From: Polyangium mundeleinium
GTDB lineage: Bacteria; Myxococcota_A; Polyangia; Polyangiales; Polyangiaceae
Direction: 5' to 3'
DNA length: 64,000 bases
Assembly: GCF_028369105.1 (NCBI RefSeq)
Contig: NZ_JAQNDO010000001.1
Coordinates: 5,672,501 to 5,736,500 of the forward strand
Shown: piece after piece, positions 27,829-38,457 of the stretch
Position numbering within the stretch: the first letter of the stretch is position 1
Layout of the letters: the number at the start of each line of letters is the position of its first letter
The notes under the pieces: generated by a model
The model's input: the letters and a program-made list of their open reading frames with translations, nothing else
Told to the model about the DNA's origin: nothing
Database searches by the model: none
Made by a program: the position numbers and the translations under genes

Positions 27829-28574
27829 CGGGAGTGTATCATGCCACAACTAACCCCGTAGCTCCCAACAAGTTCCTAACGATGATGCCGCGCGGCATGC
27901 GCGTGGCTGTCTTGACAGGTTGGCGCGCTAGCGGGAGCGCGCTTCCACGTGTACACGGCGACTGGAGTCTCCATAAGCCGAGTCGAGTCCACGCGGGTTG
28001 CTCCTCCTTCGGTTCCACGGACACACGTGAACGGGAGGGACGATGCTCCATGAGAGTTATGGTGATGCGAGGGGGACCAAATGTGACCTTGAGCCGCAAG
28101 CCTCGTAGAGCGTATGGCGGCAGCGTTAAGTCGTGGCTGATGGGTGCAGTTGCAGTTGTAGACCAAGCGTGACGACGTCCTCGTTGACGCTCCAGCTGTC
28201 CGCCCCTTGGTGGGCGTTCAGACCCGATTCCGCCCCCGCCTCCTATCCGTCATCGCAACAAGCCTCCATCTCCCGCTGCCATCGCCCCTCCGCACGCCCT
28301 CACATCCTTCATCCCCCACCGCCGTCCCTTGCCCGCGCGTACGAACAACCTCCGTCGCCCGTCGATGCTACCTGTCTCCCCTGACCACCCTCGACCCGCG
28401 CGCCGCCCCGCGTCTTGCCCGCGCGTACGAACAACCCCCGTCGCCCGCCGCCGCCACCTGTCCGCACGCCCATCCACCCCTGTCGCCCGCCGTTCCTTGA
28501 GGATCGCGCCCGCGACCTGGTCCCGTCGTCCGCCGCCACCCCAAGATCCCCCTCCCAACCAGAAGGAGCCCGTC
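27829..28574. other. Gene-poor interval upstream of the defence operon
   Basis: No convincing gene was seen in these 746 bp. The first part (to about 28160) has mixed composition and must hold the promoter of the minus-strand ATPase operon. The second part is C-rich with Pro/Arg/Thr-like codons. A unit beginning CTTGCCCGCGCGTACGAACA occurs twice, at 28327-28359 and 28412-28444. AGAAGGAG at 28561 is the binding site for the next gene. Confidence 0.6.
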
Positions 28575-28997
28575 ATGTTGCATCTTCGTTCGATCCTCCG
28601 CTCGTTCGCCGTTGCTCTGACCCTGGCGGTGGTGGCCGCGCCCGTGGTCGCGCAGGCCGACGAGGGCCGCGCGCCGGCCGCCGCGAGGCACGAGGGGAAG
28701 CAAGGGGGCAAGCATGAAAAGCATTTCCCGATCGCCGCGGTGAAGTTCGAGAAGCACGTGGACAAGGGCCTGGCGAAGCAACGCGAGCGGCTGGAAAAGA
28801 GAATGGCGGCGCATCACGTGCCGGAGGCGAAGCGCGCCGAGCGCTGGAAGCAATTCGATGAGGGCGCCGCGAAGATCCGCGCCGAGGTGAAGCGGGTGGG
28901 CGCGGACGGGACGGTGACGAAGGAAGAGGCGCAGCAAGTGAGGGCTCTGGCGCGCCCGCTGCACAAAGAGGCGCGGACGCACCACAAGCGCGGGTAG
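28575..28997 (+). CDS. Small exported, highly charged protein
   Basis: A 140-residue protein with a clear signal peptide (SILRSFAVALTLAVVAAPVVA, cut after AQA or similar) and a Lys/His/Glu/Arg-rich mature part predicted to be helical. GADGTVTKEEAQQV near the C-terminus resembles half of an EF-hand loop, but key ligands are lacking, so calcium binding is doubtful. AGAAGGAG stands 6 bp before the ATG. I do not recognise the family. The His/Lys-rich helices could bind metal or act as a small periplasmic chaperone, as in Spy/CpxP-like proteins, but that is speculation. Confidence 0.75.
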   Translation: MLHLRSILRSFAVALTLAVVAAPVVAQADEGRAPAAARHEGKQGGKHEKHFPIAAVKFEKHVDKGLAKQRERLEKRMAAHHVPEAKRAERWKQFDEGAAKIRAEVKRVGADGTVTKEEAQQVRALARPLHKEARTHHKRG

Positions 28998-29133
28998 TGC
29001 CTAAATCGTCCTCATTTGCCAACCTAGGGCATTTTGACGATTGCGCTGATGTAGAGTTGCGCCGCTTCAAACGGGCGTGCCCCGAGGACTGCCTTCGGTT
29101 GACATCGAGCGTCCTTCAAGGCAAAAGTGCCAC

Positions 29134-29337
29134 ATGACATACGTCAAGGTCGCTGTGGGCAACAAGGTCCTCGGTGTCCTCGCATTCGCTCGCCTTCCTC
29201 GTATCGGAGAGCACATGATCGTCGACAAGACGCTGTACCGCGTGACCATGGTGGTACACACGCCTCAGCGTGAGCCGTTGACGAAGAAACAAACGATGCC
29301 GCTGGCGCTGGTCGACGTTGAGCCAGAGCTCGGTTAG
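29134..29337 (+). CDS. Small hypothetical protein (67 aa)
   Basis: Reads MTYVKVAVGNKVLGV through GEHMIVDKTLYRVTMVVH to VDVEPELG. The alternating hydrophobic pattern looks like a small beta-barrel and unlike a random frame. No strong binding site is visible, and codon bias is weaker than in neighbouring genes, consistent with its place in a foreign-looking segment. Function unknown; it might be a phage- or plasmid-derived small protein. Confidence 0.45.
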   Translation: MTYVKVAVGNKVLGVLAFARLPRIGEHMIVDKTLYRVTMVVHTPQREPLTKKQTMPLALVDVEPELG

Positions 29338-29401
29338 CCCCATGGTGGGGGCACTCATTTGAAGCGTCAGCCTGCCCTCATGAGGGCACTACCCGTCCTC
29401 G

Positions 29402-29824
29402 CGAACCCCCTCTCGCGTCCTGGCCCTCGGCGTTCGCTCGGACGCGGACCCCCTCTCGCGTCCTAGCCCTCATCGTTCGCGTGGACGCGAACGCCCTCTC
29501 GCGTCCTAGCCCTCATCGTTCGCGTGGACGCGAACGCCCTCTCGCGTCCTAGCCCTCATCGTTCGCGTGGACGCGAACCCCCTCTCGCGTCCTAGCCCTC
29601 ATCGTTCGCGTGGACGCGAACCTCCGCCCGCGTCCTAGCCCTCGGCGTTCGCGTGGACGCGAACCCCCACTCGCGTCCTAGCCCTCATCGTTCGCGTGGA
29701 CGCGAGCGCCCTCTCGCGTCCTAGCCCTCGGCGTTCGCGTGGACGCGAGCGCCCTCTCACGTCCTAGCCCTCATCGTTCGCGTGGACGCGAGCGCCTTCT
29801 CGCGTCCTCGCCCTTCGCGCGACC
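29402..29824. repeat. 43-bp minisatellite, about 9.8 units
   Basis: Nine full 43-bp units (29402-29788) plus a partial tenth are arranged head to tail without spacers. Units differ at a handful of positions (for example TCATCG or TCGGCG, CGAACG or CGAGCG). Each junction forms an interrupted palindrome, GTTCGCGT-GG-ACGCGAAC, and each unit also pairs CGCGTCC with GGACGCG. The array ends about 100 bp before the gene at 29924. It has no ORF. It may bind a protein, act as a transcription block, or simply be a slippage-prone repeat. Confidence 0.93.
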
Positions 29825-29923
29825 GGCCACGGAGCAAGATTCCGCCGGATGACAGCATCCGCCCCCTGCTTACCTTCCCGCCCTCACCCCAACAGGTCCC
29901 GCTCCTTCCCTGAGGGTGCGGGC

Positions 29924-30451
29924 ATGGAGGTTTTCGTGAACGACAAGATTGCTCCGTACATGGGTCCCAGCGTCATCGACGTTTCCAGCGTTCGCCCGAA
30001 GCTCGTGGACGTCGTCAATGGCACGCTCACGGGCGCGCAGCGCGAGAAACCCGGTTTTCCGGAGGTCTTCGACGAACTTTCGAAGGCCCTCCCGCAGTAT
30101 GGCGAGACCCTCGGCATTCACCCGGGCATCTGGCAGAAGATCGTCGACAAGACCGCCACGATCGACGAGATCCGCGCGCTCAAAAAGGATGTCCTCAAGC
30201 TCGCCGAGGTCCTCGAGGAGAGCGAAATCTACTACGAGGACGCGCGTGAAGCCGACATCAGCCGTATCGGCGGCTTCGTCGACACCACCGTCCAGCACGG
30301 CGACCCGTCCGTGCAGGCCGCCTTCAACCAGACCCTGGCGTATCGCTCCCAGTACGCCAAGAAGGCGGCCGACCAGCGCCGCAAGAACAAGCAGACGCGC
30401 GCCGAAACGAGCGCCGAGCCCAGCGCGGAATCCAAGCCGAGCCCCGCCTGA
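29924..30451 (+). CDS. Hypothetical helical protein
   Basis: A 175-residue soluble protein without signal peptide. It begins MEVFVNDKIAPYMGPSVIDV, continues with predominantly helical, charged sequence (DEIRALKKDVLKLAEVLEES) and ends in a Lys/Arg/Ser/Pro-rich low-complexity tail. I do not recognise the family. Third-position GC bias is that of native genes. ATG at 29924 was chosen; an earlier in-frame ATG at 29849 would add a Pro/Arg-rich stretch overlapping the repeat edge. The 43-bp minisatellite lies directly upstream. Confidence 0.75.
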   Translation: MEVFVNDKIAPYMGPSVIDVSSVRPKLVDVVNGTLTGAQREKPGFPEVFDELSKALPQYGETLGIHPGIWQKIVDKTATIDEIRALKKDVLKLAEVLEESEIYYEDAREADISRIGGFVDTTVQHGDPSVQAAFNQTLAYRSQYAKKAADQRRKNKQTRAETSAEPSAESKPSPA

Positions 30452-30500
30452 GGGAACCCCGGACGCCGCCGCAGCAGCAGCCGCAGCGGCGGCGGCTGCG

Positions 30501-30575
30501 GCCTCGTCCGACGCAGGACCAGGGCGCTCCCACGCGCCTGAGCCCACCGGGGCATAGCATGAATGCGGCGGACCC
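30501..30575 (+). repeat. Relic of a MYXO-CTERM gene end, duplicated from 33511-33585
   Basis: This block encodes the same C-terminal tail (GLVRRRTRALPRA and stop) and 3' flank as the large lipoprotein gene ending at 33551, with only a few mismatches. It stands alone upstream of that gene behind an Ala-coding CAGCAGCAGC-type repeat. It suggests that an earlier paralogue was deleted by recombination between tandem copies. Confidence 0.8.
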
Positions 30576-30617
30576 GGTTCTTTCAGCAGGAGAGCGATTC
30601 TTGGTAGGGTCGTGCGC

Positions 30618-33551
30618 ATGAACCCGCCCAGGCTCCGGCGCTCGCGGAGCGCGTCCTCTGCATACCTCCGCGCCCTCGTCCCCCTGCTCGGCCTGCTCAC
30701 GGCTTGCGGCTCCTCCGAGAACGCCGCCGCGCCCTCGGCGGGGCGTCTTTCCGACGACGTCCTGCACGCGCCGAGCGTACCCACCCATGCGCAGAACTTC
30801 GTTCTCCTCCCCGAAGTCCCGCTCGACGCGGCCGCCGTCCTCACGCCCGCGCCGGGCTCGAGAGCGCAGGCCGCGTTCGGCGGTGGGCAATGGCTGCTCG
30901 CCTGGTCGGACCTGCGCACCTCCCGCCCGATCCTCTACGGCACGCGCGTCGCGCAGGACGGCACGGCGCTCGATCCGTATGGCATTCGGCTGCTCGACGA
31001 CTGGTACGGCGATCCCTACAGCGGCTGGCCGTATTCCCCGGCGGTCGCCTTCGACGGGACCAATTACCTGGTGGTCACCGTGCAGAACAGGAAGGTCCGC
31101 GGCGTGCGGGTCAGCCAGGCCGGGGCCGTGCTCGACCCGGGCGGGTTCGATATCGGAGGCATGCCGCTCGAGCTCCAGGGCCCTCCGTCCGTCGATTTCG
31201 ACGGAACCCATTACTTCGTCGCCTGGAGCCGCATGGCGACCCAGAGCGATCCCATGGGCGGCCTCTATTATGCGCGCGTCGCGCCCGACGCGACGGTCCT
31301 CGATCCGGGCGGGATTTACGTGCCCGCCGACGTCTGCAGCCCGGTCGACGTCTCCTTCGACGGGACGAACCATTTCGTCGTCTGGGCCACCTCCTCGGGC
31401 GACGCCACGGTGCGCGGCGCGCGCATCACGCCCCAGGGCACCGTGCTCGATCCGGGGGGCATCGCGGTGAACTCCCTCCCGACCATCGACTGCCGCTCCC
31501 CCCACCTGGCCACGAGCTTCGACGGCCAGAACCACGTCGTCGCCTGGTACAACCTCGACTGGGACGTGACCGAGGAGCATATCTTCGCCACGCGCGTCTC
31601 GCCGCAGGGCACCGTCGTTGATCCCAGCGGGATCCTGGTCGCGGCGGAGTACGTCGAATTCGAAGGAATGAACCGGCTCGACGTGGCCCCCGACGGCGCG
31701 GGCACGCGGATCGCGTGGAGCCGCGACGGCGGGGATGATGGCGGAAACTTCTGGACGCGCGTCGAGCATGCACGCCTCGCGCAGGACGGCACGCTCACGG
31801 TGCCTGTGCAGTTCCTGCCCGACAGGGGCGTGGACGTGGCCCTCGCCTCGGACGGCGCGGGCGTGCTGGCCACGTGGACGTCGGAGACCAGCAGCACGCC
31901 GGTCGTGGGCAGGCGTTTCGGCGCGGGCATGGCCCCGCCGATCGACACGCAGCCCCGGACCTTCTCGACACACGGCAACGCGCAGGAGGTGCAAGCCGCG
32001 GCCTCGGACGGGCAGACCTCCTTTGTCATCTGGAGCGATTCGCGCCTGCCGAACATCGAGGGCCAAGGCCTCTACGGGGTGCGCGTGGGGCCTTCGGGGC
32101 AGGTCCTCGACGCCACGCCGATCGCGATCACGGACCAGCCCTTCGACGAGGCCACCGTGGTCTTCGACGGCGCGAACTTCGTGGTGATCTTCGTGCGCAA
32201 GTACATCGGCAACAACAACCCCTACCAGGCCGTGCGCGTGAGCCCCCAGGGCGCCGTGCTCGACGCGACCCCGGTGCAGATCCCGCTCTGCGGCCAGGGT
32301 TTCAACCAACTGAGGGCGACGGCCGCGAGCGACGGCGTTCGCACGCTGGTCTTCGCCAACGGCTGCGAGCTCGAGAACATCGGCCTCTCCGGCGTGCTGC
32401 TCGACCACGACCTGCTCCCGGTCGCGCCGGTGCTGGGGCTGGCCGATGAGCATCATTATCCCCAGCAGGCGCAGGTCGCCTACAACGGGACGAACTACCT
32501 CGTCATCTGGCACCAGTACAATGGCGTGTGGGGGCGCCGTGTCGACACCCTGGGCACGCTGCTCGACAGCGTGGATCTCCCCATCGTCTCGGGGGGCGAC
32601 TACGTTTCTTCAGCGCTGGTCAGCGGCGGGGGCGCTGGAAATCACCTCGTCGTCTGGCACCAGGGCAACGAGGTGCGGGCGGGGCGCGTCGACCCCGCGG
32701 GGCAGCTCCTCGATCCGCAGGGCTTCCCCGTCGCCGGCACGGGCTTCGACAGCTCGGCGGTGGCGTTCGACGGAACGGAGTACGTCCTCGCCTGGCACGC
32801 GCTGACGAACGCGGACGATCCCGGGTCGCTCGATCTGTACGCCGCGAAGATCGATCCCCAGGGCAGCGTAGGGGCGAGCTTCCCGCTGTCGATGGCGCCG
32901 GAGCATGAGGGCTCCGTGGCCCTCGCGCCGGGCGGGGGCAGGGTGCTGGTGGCGTACACGCGCTACGTATCCCCGGCGCCGTACAGCGCGCGCCGTGCCT
33001 ATGCGAGGCTCTTGGATCCGCTCGGCGGCAGCGGCGGCGCAGGCGGCAGCGGCGGCGCAGGCGGCAGCGGCGGCGCAGGCGGCAGCGGCGGCGCAGGCGG
33101 CAGCGGCGGCGCAGGCGGAAGCGGCGGCGCAGGCGGCAGCGGCGGCGCAGGCGGAAGCGGCGGCGCAGGCGGAAGCGGCGGTGCAGGCGGCGCAGGCGGC
33201 GCAGGCGGCGCAGGCGGCGCAGGCGGAAGCGGCGGCGCAGGCGGAAGCGGCGGCGCAGGCGGCAGCGGCGGCGCAGGCGGTAGCGGCAGCGGCAGCGGCA
33301 GCGGCAGCGGCAGCGGCAGCGGCAGCGGCAGCGGAAGCGGTAGCGGAAGCGGTAGCGGCAGCGGCGGCGGCAATGGCGGCACAGGTGGCCAGGGCGGGAG
33401 CGGCGGCGAACCGACCGACACGTATATCGATCGCGGCTGCGGTTGCCGCGCGTCCGGGCCTTCCCCTGGGCCGCAGCACCTGCTGCTTCTCGCCGCGCTC
33501 GGCATCGGCGGCCTCGTCCGGCGCAGGACCAGGGCGCTCCCACGCGCCTGA
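30618..33551 (+). CDS. Large repeat lipoprotein with MYXO-CTERM tail
   Basis: A 977-residue exported protein. It has a lipobox-like LLGLLTACG and a MYXO-CTERM-like end (CGC, then HLLLLAALGIGGLV and RRRTRALPRA), so it carries two possible anchor signals. Residues about 60-790 are built of roughly a dozen beta-rich modules of about 55-60 residues, with recurring FDGTNYLVVW and VRVSPQGAVLDP elements, as in a beta-propeller or tandem WD40-like repeats. A Gly-Gly-Ser-Gly-Gly-Ala and Gly-Ser linker of about 120 residues precedes the tail. It is probably an adhesin-like or binding protein; no catalytic motif was found. ATG at 30618 was chosen over GTG at 30612. Confidence 0.85.
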   Translation: MNPPRLRRSRSASSAYLRALVPLLGLLTACGSSENAAAPSAGRLSDDVLHAPSVPTHAQNFVLLPEVPLDAAAVLTPAPGSRAQAAFGGGQWLLAWSDLRTSRPILYGTRVAQDGTALDPYGIRLLDDWYGDPYSGWPYSPAVAFDGTNYLVVTVQNRKVRGVRVSQAGAVLDPGGFDIGGMPLELQGPPSVDFDGTHYFVAWSRMATQSDPMGGLYYARVAPDATVLDPGGIYVPADVCSPVDVSFDGTNHFVVWATSSGDATVRGARITPQGTVLDPGGIAVNSLPTIDCRSPHLATSFDGQNHVVAWYNLDWDVTEEHIFATRVSPQGTVVDPSGILVAAEYVEFEGMNRLDVAPDGAGTRIAWSRDGGDDGGNFWTRVEHARLAQDGTLTVPVQFLPDRGVDVALASDGAGVLATWTSETSSTPVVGRRFGAGMAPPIDTQPRTFSTHGNAQEVQAAASDGQTSFVIWSDSRLPNIEGQGLYGVRVGPSGQVLDATPIAITDQPFDEATVVFDGANFVVIFVRKYIGNNNPYQAVRVSPQGAVLDATPVQIPLCGQGFNQLRATAASDGVRTLVFANGCELENIGLSGVLLDHDLLPVAPVLGLADEHHYPQQAQVAYNGTNYLVIWHQYNGVWGRRVDTLGTLLDSVDLPIVSGGDYVSSALVSGGGAGNHLVVWHQGNEVRAGRVDPAGQLLDPQGFPVAGTGFDSSAVAFDGTEYVLAWHALTNADDPGSLDLYAAKIDPQGSVGASFPLSMAPEHEGSVALAPGGGRVLVAYTRYVSPAPYSARRAYARLLDPLGGSGGAGGSGGAGGSGGAGGSGGAGGSGGAGGSGGAGGSGGAGGSGGAGGSGGAGGAGGAGGAGGAGGSGGAGGSGGAGGSGGAGGSGSGSGSGSGSGSGSGSGSGSGSGSGSGGGNGGTGGQGGSGGEPTDTYIDRGCGCRASGPSPGPQHLLLLAALGIGGLVRRRTRALPRA
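33020..33370. repeat. Gly/Ala/Ser-coding tandem repeat (GGCGGCGCAGGCGGCAGC and GGCAGC units)
   Basis: In-frame 18-bp units followed by 6-bp GGCAGC units encode the linker of the large repeat lipoprotein. All unit lengths are multiples of three. It is probably hypervariable in length between strains. Confidence 0.9.
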
Positions 33552-33605
33552 TCCCACCGGGGCGCAGCATGCGTGCGGCGATCCGGAAACCGACCAGGAG
33601 CCATC

Positions 33606-34487
33606 GTGAAACACGACATCGCCCAGGAGCTGAACGAGGTATGCGGAGCGCTCGCGGCGTCGCTTCGGTGGCCGTCGGGCAGGGTGGAAACGAGCTTCGG
33701 CTCCTTCGCGTGCGTCGAGGCTCCCCCCCACATCTCCGTGGTGCCGAGCAGCGGCCGGCCCATGTTCGTATCGCGGCGGCTCGATCCGCTCTTCCTTCCA
33801 TCGAAGGCACTCCTGGATGCGGTCACGCTCGATGCTGTCGACGATGCATCGGCGCCCCGCTCGGCCGAGGAGGGAGAGGCGACCGGGGGCGGCCAGACCG
33901 TTTCATGTCCCCATCTTCACGCCCATCTCGTCGATACACTCTCGCGCAAGAACGTCGTCAAGTTGTCCGGGCTCGGAGAACTTCGCATCGAGAAGAAGGG
34001 GGGAAAGCGACGCCTCTCGTTCAAGCCGAGCCCGGTGCTCAAGGGCGCATTGCGTGGAGAGCCCACGGAGCCCGTTCCCCTCGAGAAAAACCATCCCTTG
34101 GAGCTTCTGGTGGCTCGCGCCCTCGACCACGCGATGACGGACTCCGATCCGTCGGCGCAAACGTATCCCTTCGTGATGGTTGAGGCCCCCGGTGCTCCCG
34201 AGAGCGCGCTCGTTCGGTTTCTCGAGCTCGAAGGCGCGTACGAGCGCCTCGTGGACGATGCGCGCAGGTTCGTCCGCACCCTCGACGCGGCGCGATACGC
34301 GCTTACCTACAACGCCGAGCTCCGGCGCAACTACGGCCTTTCGTACGATGCCGTGGTCGTCGAAGTCGCGGAACGCGGAGACGCGCATGCACGTGTCCTC
34401 TCGCGCCGGTACGGCACGACCGTCGCCGGCCCGGTCCCGACGGACGTCGAGCTCATCGGCGCGACCGAGAATTTGCTGAAGGGATAA
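33606..34487 (+). CDS. Protein with two HU-like DNA-binding modules
   Basis: A 293-residue cytoplasmic protein starting with GTG at 33606, preceded by CAGGAG. Two stretches resemble the HU/IHF fold as seen in divergent HU-like domains: residues 3-72 (IAQELNEVCGALAASL, then VETSFGSF and FLPSKALLDAV), and 105-150 (LVDTLSRKNVVKLSGLGELRI, then RRLSFKPSPVLKGAL). FGSF/GLGEL plus F-x-PS-x-x-L match the HU G-F-G-x-F and FKP-x-x-x-L pattern. The rest (160-293) is helical and unrecognised. A role in DNA binding or nucleoid organisation is inferred. It is convergent with the prolyl oligopeptidase gene. Confidence 0.65.
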   Translation: MKHDIAQELNEVCGALAASLRWPSGRVETSFGSFACVEAPPHISVVPSSGRPMFVSRRLDPLFLPSKALLDAVTLDAVDDASAPRSAEEGEATGGGQTVSCPHLHAHLVDTLSRKNVVKLSGLGELRIEKKGGKRRLSFKPSPVLKGALRGEPTEPVPLEKNHPLELLVARALDHAMTDSDPSAQTYPFVMVEAPGAPESALVRFLELEGAYERLVDDARRFVRTLDAARYALTYNAELRRNYGLSYDAVVVEVAERGDAHARVLSRRYGTTVAGPVPTDVELIGATENLLKG

Positions 34488-34500
34488 CGCGGCGGCAGAA

Positions 34501-34526
34501 GCGGCAGCAGCCCTCGCCGCTGCCGC
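34501..34526. terminator. Candidate bidirectional terminator between convergent genes
   Basis: GCGGCAG and CTGCCGC pair around a 12-base loop in the 46-bp gap between the HU-like gene and the prolyl oligopeptidase gene. No U-tract is present. Confidence 0.35.
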
Positions 34527-34533
34527 CTCTCTC

Positions 34534-36741
<2,208 letters not shown>

Positions 36742-36868
36742 CGGCGCGCATGATGCTCACGCGTCGCGAGGGTTTTCAAGGGCTGCATCCCGTGGCAGAA
36801 TCGCGGGGGTTCGGGGTGCAGCTCGGCTTGCCCGAGCGTCGCGTGATTTCCGGCCGAGGGAGGTGCTC

Positions 36869-37453
36869 GTGCGAACGTGGATGTTGTCGCTCTTCGCGCT
36901 CGTCGTTCCCCTGGGGTGTGCGGTTCCGTCGAACTTCCCCTCGCAAGAGGAGCTCTACGACGAACCCCGGGACTACAATCGCTTCGCCGTCTTCAGTCAC
37001 GGCCGCGAGGTCATCGGCGGTCAGGTGAACGCGGGCGGGGTGCTCGGGCTCGACGTGAACCTCGGCCGTTACACCGAAGCCGACGATCACGCGCTGCGCG
37101 GGCGCGTCTACGGTCGGCTCGTCGACATGCGCATCGAGGGCGATCGCGTGCGCGGGCTCGCGTCGTCGCTGCCGTTCGAGCTCGCCATCGCGCGTGAAGA
37201 ACGCGTGGTCACGGCGCGTGGGCTCGTCTACGGGAGGAACGTGGAGGTCGCGATGAGCGACGAGCGCGCGCGTGTGGTGCTCGGGCAGTGTGAGCTCGAC
37301 CTCGGGCGCCGCGGACCGGTGTACGTGGGGCGCAAGCGTTGTGACGGGCGCTGGCAGCCGGAGGAGGTGGAGCTTCAGGTCGGCCGCGGGCTCGCCTCGT
37401 GGAGCGATGTCGAGCGGCTCTCCGCGCTCTCCTTGATGCTCTTCATGGACTGA
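36869..37453 (+). CDS. Hypothetical lipoprotein
   Basis: A 194-residue predicted lipoprotein (MRTWMLSLFALVVPLGC). The mature part is beta-rich with repeated short strands (HGREVIGGQVNAGG, LRGRVYGRLVDMRIEGDRVRG, VYGRNVEVAM), ending in a segment with two Cys (GQCELDLGRRG, RKRCDGRW). The family is not recognised. GTG at 36869 is chosen because GAGGGAGG lies about 6 bp upstream and the signal peptide begins there; longer in-frame starts overlap the divergent S9 gene. Confidence 0.75.
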   Translation: MRTWMLSLFALVVPLGCAVPSNFPSQEELYDEPRDYNRFAVFSHGREVIGGQVNAGGVLGLDVNLGRYTEADDHALRGRVYGRLVDMRIEGDRVRGLASSLPFELAIAREERVVTARGLVYGRNVEVAMSDERARVVLGQCELDLGRRGPVYVGRKRCDGRWQPEEVELQVGRGLASWSDVERLSALSLMLFMD

Positions 37454-37515
37454 TCACGTTCCGTCACGACTGCCTTGACGAACGGCGCCTTCCGGGACTC
37501 TACTCTGCCCCGACC

Positions 37516-38457
37516 ATGAAAGGCACCTCGCTCGTCTACAGCTCGCACGACCGATCCGACCTGATCCACGATCACTTCATCGTGCAGCGCGCGCTGCGCG
37601 GCGAGGACAACAGGCGGATCCTGTTCCTTCCGATGTCCGAGACCCCGCAGAACGGGAGCGAGTACGAACGCCAGGAGTTCGCCTGGGGCAACTTCCGGTA
37701 TTTCTTCAGCTTCTACGATCGGTTTGGCCTCGAGTACCTGCCGTTTTACTGGAACAGCGGCCTGCGCGCCGAGGACGTCGAGACGTTCTGGCATTCCCTG
37801 TGGTCGTCGGAGGTCGTGATCCTCGGCGGCGGTCACAGCGTGACGGGGTTGCACCGCTACAAGGAGCTCGGCGCGCGCTTCAACGGCGAGCCCGGGCTGT
37901 TCGGGCGGATCCTGCACGAGCGCAAGGCGCGCGGCCTGCTCACGGTGGGCTTCTCGGCGGGCGCCGATCAGCTCTGCGAGCACATCTTCCGGCGCACGTA
38001 CGACGACTACACGGACACGAAGGGTTTTGGCCTGGTGCGCAAGTCGATGATCACGCTGCACCATGACTCCAGCCGCAACGGCGATCTCTGGGACGCGGCG
38101 CGGCGCTTCGGGGACTACCGGGTCTTCGGGCTGCCGAACGACGCGGGTCTGAACACGGACTGGGGCGTGCTGCCCTCGGGCAACATCTGGCAGATCTACG
38201 AGTTCGTCGTGGATCGGACGTGGGACATCCCCTCGGATCAGTTCCACATCCGCACGCGCCAGGGCGCGCTCATCGATCACTTCGATCCGCACGGCCGGCA
38301 CTGGGCGTTCGACAACGGGGATCACCTCGTGCGGATCCAGTCCCCCGACGGCCGCTTCGACGAGTCGTGGATGACGGCCGGCGGCGGTCTTTTGCACTAC
38401 GGCACGCGCGCGCCGAGCCGGTACTCGAGCATCGCGGAGATCCTCGCCTCGCATTGA
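37516..38457 (+). CDS. Peptidase S51-like (dipeptidase E/cyanophycinase-type) protein
   Basis: A 313-residue cytoplasmic protein of the class-I-glutamine-amidotransferase-like fold. VVILGGGHSVTGLHRYKELG and TVGFSAGADQLCE match the S51 family, with the nucleophile Ser in GFSAGA; a His follows in TLHHDSS. Known members cleave Asp-X dipeptides or cyanophycin. The exact substrate is unclear because the N-terminal half (YDRFGLEYLPFYW) is atypical. Its stop TGA overlaps a TTG start (TTGA) for the downstream transpeptidase gene, so the two probably form an operon. Confidence 0.85.
   Translation: MKGTSLVYSSHDRSDLIHDHFIVQRALRGEDNRRILFLPMSETPQNGSEYERQEFAWGNFRYFFSFYDRFGLEYLPFYWNSGLRAEDVETFWHSLWSSEVVILGGGHSVTGLHRYKELGARFNGEPGLFGRILHERKARGLLTVGFSAGADQLCEHIFRRTYDDYTDTKGFGLVRKSMITLHHDSSRNGDLWDAARRFGDYRVFGLPNDAGLNTDWGVLPSGNIWQIYEFVVDRTWDIPSDQFHIRTRQGALIDHFDPHGRHWAFDNGDHLVRIQSPDGRFDESWMTAGGGLLHYGTRAPSRYSSIAEILASH

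Noticed and set aside
27829-28574. tRNA or integration site for the defence island
   Set aside because: No cloverleaf or T-loop-like sequence was found by eye, and no flanking direct repeats could be identified.
29402-29824. CRISPR array
   Set aside because: The 43-bp units are contiguous with no spacers, and no cas genes are in the window.
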